Source: Venturia oleaginea (Eukaryota; Ascomycota; Dothideomycetes; Venturiales; Venturiaceae). Taken from it: DNA of 64,000 bases. Below, in pieces: positions 58,223 through 64,000 of this stretch (within the stretch, counting starts at the first letter, position 1; each line of letters opens with the position of its first letter). The position numbers and the translations under genes were made by a program. The stretch spans positions 310,001-374,000 of the forward strand of contig JABMLP010000028.1 in the NCBI GenBank assembly GCA_013176395.1, given 5' to 3'. The notes beneath the pieces were generated by a model. The model made no database searches, was not told the origin of the DNA, and worked only from the letters and a program-made list of their open reading frames with translations.

Positions 58223-61200
58223 ATGCTCGCAGCAGCAAAGCGCAAGCTAAACCCTCGCACCACCACATCGAGGCACCTCGACGCAGCCTTCCAGCAGCTC
58301 AATCTGCCGTGGCTATGTCCTGCTCAGACGAGACGAGCTGCTTCATTGACCCCGCGTGCTCAACCTCTCGACACTGTGAGGCGCCATCCCCGTCCTTTGG
58401 CCACCCGCACTCCAGCTGCATCCAGATTTCTTGCGACAGTTCCTATCGACTATTTCGGCACATCCTCCAGCAGCGATGATATCCCTTTCATGGCCTCCCA
58501 ATACACACCAAATCATTTGACGACGAGAGCATCGGATAAGCCCTTTTCAGCCATACGGTCATGGTCTCCATCAAGTCCCATCGTCATACACGATGCTATA
58601 TCCACCCCACCCATACTATTGCGCAAAAATAGACTCGGAATCGGTGGAGATGGGAAGGAGCTCCTCTCAAACCTGTACACCTGCCTAACAGTCGGACGCT
58701 TTGAACGTGCTGAATCCATCATTCGTCGCATGGCCCAGCTTTACGTCCCAACCGCAGCCGAACTCCTCCTCGCGCACAATCTGTATCTACGGAGTCTCTT
58801 GGACTCTCTGATGCTTGGCCGAGGCAACTACAGCCCCCGGAAAATCCAGCAGTGGTTCGAGGTGGAAATGCGACAGGCAGGTGTCAACCCTGACGCCACT
58901 ACGTATGCAATCCTATGCCGTTTGGCCATGGTGACACTCTCCGGCGGCCCTCGCGACCGGACAATCAGACGCCATCTTCACCATGCCGAGGTGGATGGAG
59001 TTCTCAAGGAGACCATGTCCTCTGGCGAGTTCCACGAAGATGAATGGGTCGAACTGTTTCGCATACGGGAGGACCTATATGCACAATCACAAGTCGAAGC
59101 GGCAGAGGCTGAAATAGCAGTCGCCGACCAGCCTAAGGTTACCTCATCTGCCACAACCTTGGAACGATCTGGACGTATTGACCTCGACATCAAACCGGTG
59201 CAACAAAAGGGACTGGGGTTGTCTTCATTGAAAGGCACTTTGTCCCACTTACACGATTTCGACCCGAGCCTGCTCCAGGCTGGCACCAGCCCTGGTCAAT
59301 CCGAGGAAGACAAGCATCAAGCCATATTGTACACTCGCCAGATACATATGGAAGAAGCCGCGGTGGATTCAACAATCGAACGCTGGAAGTCAGAGAAAGA
59401 GGAAATGATGAACTTGGGGATCAATCCTAATCTACAGACCAGGCGTATGGGGGCAATGATGTGGGAGTGGCACCATGATCTCGAATTGGGAATCAACGAG
59501 GAGGTGACGGCAATAAAAGCAATGCTCGATATGCCAGAATCCAAGCAGCAAGACGAGAGCGAGACCTCGGTCCTTGAGCTCGGGCCATACCTCGAAGCGG
59601 TTTCCTCAGAGAGAATGGCTGCGATCACCATCCTAACAGTCTTTCAGTACTTGTCCCAGCAAGGTTTTGGAACAGGCATGGTTCTAAGTCGTTTGACTTC
59701 AAAACTGGGTCGGGCTTTGGAATCGGAGGCCTCGACGCAGGGTTACATGAACAAACAGCGCCATTTGGCACGATTGACATCTGGCTCAAGACGAGCTCTC
59801 TTCCTTTCAAAAATGCATGGACCCACACAAGGACCTGTTCAAGGACCAAATACCTCGAAAGGAGAGAGACCCTTGTACGACTCCTATGAACGCTGGCCCA
59901 TGCAGATCAGACATCGTGTTGCTGCTCTCCTGCTGTCCAAACTGGTCGACAATGCGAAAATTCTCGTGCCGGATAGCACAGCGAAGCCAGGACAGAAAAG
60001 AAAATCGCCGCGGAAGGAGCCAGCCTTTCGGCATAGTATCGATTCTGTGCGAGGAAAGCGTGTCGGCAATATCCATGCGCACGATGCTCTCTTAGACGTG
60101 ATAGGAAGAGTTCCATCGCGCAACGCTGTTGGCTTGAGCGGTCACCTGCCGATGCTTGTGGAGCCGTTGCCGTGGAGTGGCTACAGGACGGGAGGTTACA
60201 TTCGGTATCCTAGTCAATTCATGCGCGCCAAAGATGGCGACAATGTACAGGAGCTGTATTGCAGAGCTGCCATTGAGAAGGGCGACATGGACCAGGTCTT
60301 CGCCGGGCTTGATGTCCTGGGTAAAACGGCCTGGAAGATTAATACTCCCATCCTAAGGATCATGGTAGAAGCGTGGAATTCAGGTGAAGCGGTGGCCGAC
60401 ATTCCGCCACTAGATAAGCAGATTGTGTATCCACCAGAGCCAGACTCATCCGCTGATGGCCTAGCTCGATATCGTTGGAGGAAGGAGGTAGAGGTGTTGG
60501 ACAACGAGAAGATGGGTCAGCACTCACAACGGTGCTTTCAGAACCTCCAGCTAGAAACGGCAAAGGCATTTGCCAACGAAACCTTCTACTTTCCGCACAA
60601 CATCGACTTTCGAGGTCGTGCCTACCCACTCCCGCCGTTTTTGAACCACATGGGCGCTGATGGGTCTCGCGGCTTGCTGCAATTCGCCAGAGGGAGAGCT
60701 CTTGGTCCGGGAGGTCTTCGTTGGCTGAAAATCCATCTTGCTAACGTCTTCGGCAACAACAAATCAACCCTGTCGCAACGTGAGCAGTTCGCCACTGACC
60801 ATCTTGACGACATATACGAGTCAGTCTCTAGCCCATTGACAGGAAAAAGATGGTGGTTGCAAGGCGACGATCCATGGCAAATACTAGCAACTTGCTTCGA
60901 GATCCGTAATGCACTGGAATCTGGCGACCCCGAAACCTTTGTCTCCCATTTGCCAATTCATCAGGACGGAACGTGCAATGGTTTACAGCACTATGCCGCC
61001 CTTGGTGGAGACAAGATTGGTGCAGCACAGGTCAACCTCGAGCCCAGCGATCGACCTGCCGACATCTACAGTGGTGTGGCTGATCTGGTCAGGTCATCCA
61101 TCCATGCGGATGCTAAGAATGGAGAGAAGTTCGCCCTAGTTCTCAAGGATAAGGTCACGAGGAAGCTTGTGAAACAAACAGTGATGACGAATGTTTACGG

Positions 61201-62500
61201 TGTCACGTTCATTGGCGCTCGCGCTCAGGTGCAAAAACAACTCGATGACATAATGCCAAATTCGGCAAGGGGGACGACCGAGACAGATAACGGGCATCTC
61301 GCATCATATGTCGCCAAGAAAATTTTCAAGGCGCTGGCTGCCATGTTTCAAGGTGCTCACGCTATTCAGTACTGGCTGGGCGACTGTGCGGACCGGATCT
61401 CAACATTGGTGACTCCAGAGCAGATTGCTTTGCTCAAAGCCAAGGAAGAAGGAAAAACGGCGTCTATCAGCAAATACACCAAAAGAGCGCTCGCAAATAG
61501 CAAGAAGTCTCTTACTACTGGTAAAAATGCCCAGGTTTCCGATTTCAAATCCAGTGTCGTTTGGACAACGCCATTGAAGCTTCCGGTTGTCCAGCCATAC
61601 CGAGCATCGCGACAACGAGAAATCAGGACTTCACTACAGACCCTCACACTGCGCGAATCCAAACCTGGAGATCCGATCGCCAAACGAAAACAATTACAGG
61701 CCTTTCCACCAAACTTTGTGCACTCGTTAGATGCGACGCATATGTTACTATCCGCTTTGAAATGTGATGAACTTGGCCTCACGTTCGCGGCAGTACACGA
61801 CTCCTACTGGACACACGCTGCCGATGTCCCTGTCATGAATGGTGTCCTGCGCGACTGTTTTGTATCCATGCACGAGGAAGATATTATCGGACGTCTTGCC
61901 GCTGAGTTCAAGGTCAGATACAAGGGTTCGATGCGCCTGACATCCGTGTTTACTTCAAGCCCTGTGGGACAACTAATACAGGAGCACAGAGCTAGCAAGG
62001 GTCTCTTGGGAACGAGACAGAAGAGAACAGCCGGTGCTTTTACCAAGGAATTGCTTGAAGAATATGAGCGGCAAAGGCTTTTGAAGAGTGATGATCCGGC
62101 AGAAGTGGAGAAGGGAGAAGCAATGGTCACTGCTGCTAGCATCTTCGAATCCGTTGAGGACGCAGAAAAATTCCAGCCTCCACCTGAGGGTCTCGAAGCT
62201 CTTGTCGAGACTATTGGTCCCGACGGCGTCCAGAGTGAAGCTGCTCTCGAGAAGGCATTGAATGAAGAGATGCCTGAACTTGAGGATACGGATGTGAGAG
62301 ACGATGTCGTTGATAACATGCCAGAGGAGGCCGAGGGGCTAGGTGCTGCGCAGAAGATTGCCGCGAAGAGTCGGAGAGGGAAGTCGTCTGCGAGAACTGC
62401 TAAGCTACTCGTCTGGGTTCCGATTCGGTTTCCTGAGGTACCGAAGAAGGGTGATTTTGATGTTTCGAGGGTGAGGGAGAGTACGTACTTTTTCTCTTGA
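58223..62500 (+). CDS. rpo41: Mitochondrial DNA-directed RNA polymerase
   Basis: A single exon of 1425 codons plus stop, starting at ATG 58223 (MLAAAKRKLNPRTTTSRHLD). The N-terminus is Arg/Ser/Ala-rich and without acids, as in a mitochondrial targeting peptide. Residues about 150-240 contain a PPR-like stretch (WFEVEMRQAGVNPDATTY). The single-subunit, T7-like polymerase domain follows: NIDFRGRAYPLPPFLNHMGADG (about residue 793), motif A HQDGTCNGLQHY with the first catalytic Asp (about 914), motif B KQTVMTNVYGVTF with the nucleotide-selecting Tyr (about 990), and motif C HDSYWTHAADV with the second catalytic Asp (about 1192). The C-terminus carries an acidic, fungus-typical extension after about residue 1255 and ends STYFFS. 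It transcribes mitochondrial DNA in the matrix. No damage seen. Known relatives: RPO41 (yeast), cyt-5 (Neurospora). Confidence 0.96.
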   Translation: MLAAAKRKLNPRTTTSRHLDAAFQQLNLPWLCPAQTRRAASLTPRAQPLDTVRRHPRPLATRTPAASRFLATVPIDYFGTSSSSDDIPFMASQYTPNHLTTRASDKPFSAIRSWSPSSPIVIHDAISTPPILLRKNRLGIGGDGKELLSNLYTCLTVGRFERAESIIRRMAQLYVPTAAELLLAHNLYLRSLLDSLMLGRGNYSPRKIQQWFEVEMRQAGVNPDATTYAILCRLAMVTLSGGPRDRTIRRHLHHAEVDGVLKETMSSGEFHEDEWVELFRIREDLYAQSQVEAAEAEIAVADQPKVTSSATTLERSGRIDLDIKPVQQKGLGLSSLKGTLSHLHDFDPSLLQAGTSPGQSEEDKHQAILYTRQIHMEEAAVDSTIERWKSEKEEMMNLGINPNLQTRRMGAMMWEWHHDLELGINEEVTAIKAMLDMPESKQQDESETSVLELGPYLEAVSSERMAAITILTVFQYLSQQGFGTGMVLSRLTSKLGRALESEASTQGYMNKQRHLARLTSGSRRALFLSKMHGPTQGPVQGPNTSKGERPLYDSYERWPMQIRHRVAALLLSKLVDNAKILVPDSTAKPGQKRKSPRKEPAFRHSIDSVRGKRVGNIHAHDALLDVIGRVPSRNAVGLSGHLPMLVEPLPWSGYRTGGYIRYPSQFMRAKDGDNVQELYCRAAIEKGDMDQVFAGLDVLGKTAWKINTPILRIMVEAWNSGEAVADIPPLDKQIVYPPEPDSSADGLARYRWRKEVEVLDNEKMGQHSQRCFQNLQLETAKAFANETFYFPHNIDFRGRAYPLPPFLNHMGADGSRGLLQFARGRALGPGGLRWLKIHLANVFGNNKSTLSQREQFATDHLDDIYESVSSPLTGKRWWLQGDDPWQILATCFEIRNALESGDPETFVSHLPIHQDGTCNGLQHYAALGGDKIGAAQVNLEPSDRPADIYSGVADLVRSSIHADAKNGEKFALVLKDKVTRKLVKQTVMTNVYGVTFIGARAQVQKQLDDIMPNSARGTTETDNGHLASYVAKKIFKALAAMFQGAHAIQYWLGDCADRISTLVTPEQIALLKAKEEGKTASISKYTKRALANSKKSLTTGKNAQVSDFKSSVVWTTPLKLPVVQPYRASRQREIRTSLQTLTLRESKPGDPIAKRKQLQAFPPNFVHSLDATHMLLSALKCDELGLTFAAVHDSYWTHAADVPVMNGVLRDCFVSMHEEDIIGRLAAEFKVRYKGSMRLTSVFTSSPVGQLIQEHRASKGLLGTRQKRTAGAFTKELLEEYERQRLLKSDDPAEVEKGEAMVTAASIFESVEDAEKFQPPPEGLEALVETIGPDGVQSEAALEKALNEEMPELEDTDVRDDVVDNMPEEAEGLGAAQKIAAKSRRGKSSARTAKLLVWVPIRFPEVPKKGDFDVSRVRESTYFFS

Positions 62501-62738
62501 TGGTGGGTGGGTCTGGTTTTCAAGGTCGGGACGGAGTCAAGGGCAACTGGTTTTGGTTGTAGGCATAGATGATTATTGAGAGGTGTTTTTCTCGCACGGT
62601 ATTGTTTTGTGTGGCGGGTGGAAATGGGATATCTGAGCATATTGGTGTCAGGATCTAAGGGCGAAAAAAATTCTTGCTTGGTAGGTTGTGGGGTGTGCGG
62701 TTTGGTTTGGGTTGGTTAGAGCAAGCACCCTTTATATA

Positions 62739-62770
<32 letters not shown>

Positions 62771-64000
62771 GCTAGATGGTGCATGGTGGCGATGAAAGGG
62801 ATACCACACTTTGCTGTAACAACATTGATGTAGATTTGTAGTCGACGGCTGGCTATACGGAGAATTGTCGTTTTTTGTGAGACGCGATGGGTTTTTCTTT
62901 GTTAGATGGATATCTTGTCTTTGCTTTGACGTTCTTTTCGTCCTGCGCGTTTGCTCGGTGGCTTTGCCGTCGTGGTAACCATCCATCCATCCATCATTTG
63001 GATCAGCGAAGAGGGATCTCTTATGCCCGGTATTTCTGTTTCTGGTACTGGTACTGTTACTGGTATTTTTACTGGTAATCTTAATTTTGAGATGGAGATG
63101 GAGACGTTGCACCCCCCTGTGTGTGTCGAAACCTGGTCTCTGGTTTTAACATGTATATTCGTTTCGTAACTAATTGTCGATCCATGGTGGGAAACCTCAT
63201 TCTCTTTCTTAGCTAATGGAGCTATATTTTTTGCCACGCGAGATCTGGCCCTCTTGGTATTTCTCGGGGTAGGGAGGTATTTTGTTCTTGGGTGGATTTG
63301 GATTTGGATTTGGGGTGGTGGTGGTGGTAGTGGTGTTTACTAAATACCTACCTACCTGCATGTATGTATATGTGGGAGGGACGGAGGGACGGAGTAATTC
63401 AAAACTCAGATATCTTATCTAGCTTGAGTCTAGGGATTTTTGGGGATTCGTTGAATTACTCTTCTATCTATCGAAAAGCTTTTCCTGAGAAAGCATCAAC
63501 CGATACTCTAGAAAGTAAACGATTTTTCTAGGGGTTTCTTTGGGGGGAGGTTTTAGATACTCTTGTTTATCACGTTTTGGGAGGTATTTGGATGGTTCTG
63601 GGTGCGTCGGGGTTTGGTTTGTGGTATCGGAGGGAGATGGAACGGAAGGGATGGGAAGGGATGGGAGGGGTTACAGAGGTAAGAATCCAGTTCGTTGGAC
63701 TTCAGGAAGAGTGGGATATTGGTAGAGTAGGAAATGTCTAGGACGAGGGGAGATGCGAAACTCATACCTTAGTTAGTTGGACGGACTGGCTGCGTCAAAT
63801 TCTGATGTCAATGGACGATTGTCGGTGTCAGAATTACTGGTCAAATGAAGTAGAGGATATGGAAGTGAGAAACACGCTGATAACGTAGTGGAAGGTCGTT
63901 ATATCGTAGTTCCATTGATCATCATTTCCAGCAGGCAATTCACTTCATTCCCACCCCGCCGTTGAGCGTATATGCATCAACCATGTGCCAGCCAGCCAGC
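62501..64000. other. Downstream region of rpo41 with simple repeats
   Basis: No gene supported to the right edge. It holds a (TA)n microsatellite at 62732-62770, a GGATTT/GGTGGT tract at about 63290-63340, and GGGAT repeats around 63640-63670. The T-rich stretch following 62500 probably includes the rpo41 3' end. Confidence 0.5.
62732..62770. repeat. (TA)n microsatellite
   Basis: 39 bp of alternating TA interrupted once by TG, about 230 bp downstream of the rpo41 stop. Confidence 0.9.

Overview
This window comes from the nuclear genome of a filamentous ascomycete (Pezizomycotina). The evidence is short introns of about 50-60 bp with GT...AG ends and CTAAC/CTGAC-type branch sites, fungus-specific families (HET domain, C2H2 plus fungal transcription-factor domain, TRI12-like MFS, fungal vWA protein), and Ty1/copia, Tc1-like and pogo/Fot1-like transposons. 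The species cannot be named from the sequence alone.

Layout. (1) 1-1.46 kb holds two divergent housekeeping genes: the N-terminal part of nop53 (ribosome biogenesis, minus strand, running off the left edge) and the Rab6 GTPase gene ypt6 (plus strand, six exons). (2) About 1.5-15.9 kb is gene-poor and accessory. It carries three unrecognised intact ORFs (5131-5685, 8467-9465, 10281-11114), a solo LTR with target-site duplication, a complete but stop-containing Tc1-like transposon, and three decayed genes: a HET-domain gene, a coiled-coil gene and a vWA-domain gene. (3) 15.9-18.4 kb is an intact five-exon C2H2 transcription-factor gene. (4) About 20.9-32.4 kb is a transposon island. It contains a young but internally deleted copia element with a 91-bp foldback, an inverted pair of LTR-like sequences, nested tandem repeats, a 5'- and 3'-broken MFS transporter pseudogene and a second, decayed copia element into which a solo LTR has jumped. 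(5) 32.8-37.3 kb holds a cysteine-rich single-pass membrane protein gene, a decayed multi-spanning membrane protein gene and a small two-exon gene. (6) 39.2-64 kb is the conserved right half: the PPS1-type dual-specificity phosphatase, a deletion derivative of a pogo-like transposon, the complete cytoplasmic dynein heavy chain (4354 codons, three exons) and, divergent from it, the mitochondrial RNA polymerase RPO41.

The conserved genes do not form a pathway; they are ordinary eukaryotic housekeeping loci flanking an accessory compartment. The most striking property is that almost every decayed gene carries in-frame stops that are each explained by one C-to-T or G-to-A change (CAG/CAA to TAG/TAA, CGA to TGA, TGG to TAG). 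That fits repeat-induced point mutation or another C-to-T biased process leaking into the island. No CRISPR array, rRNA or convincing tRNA gene was seen.
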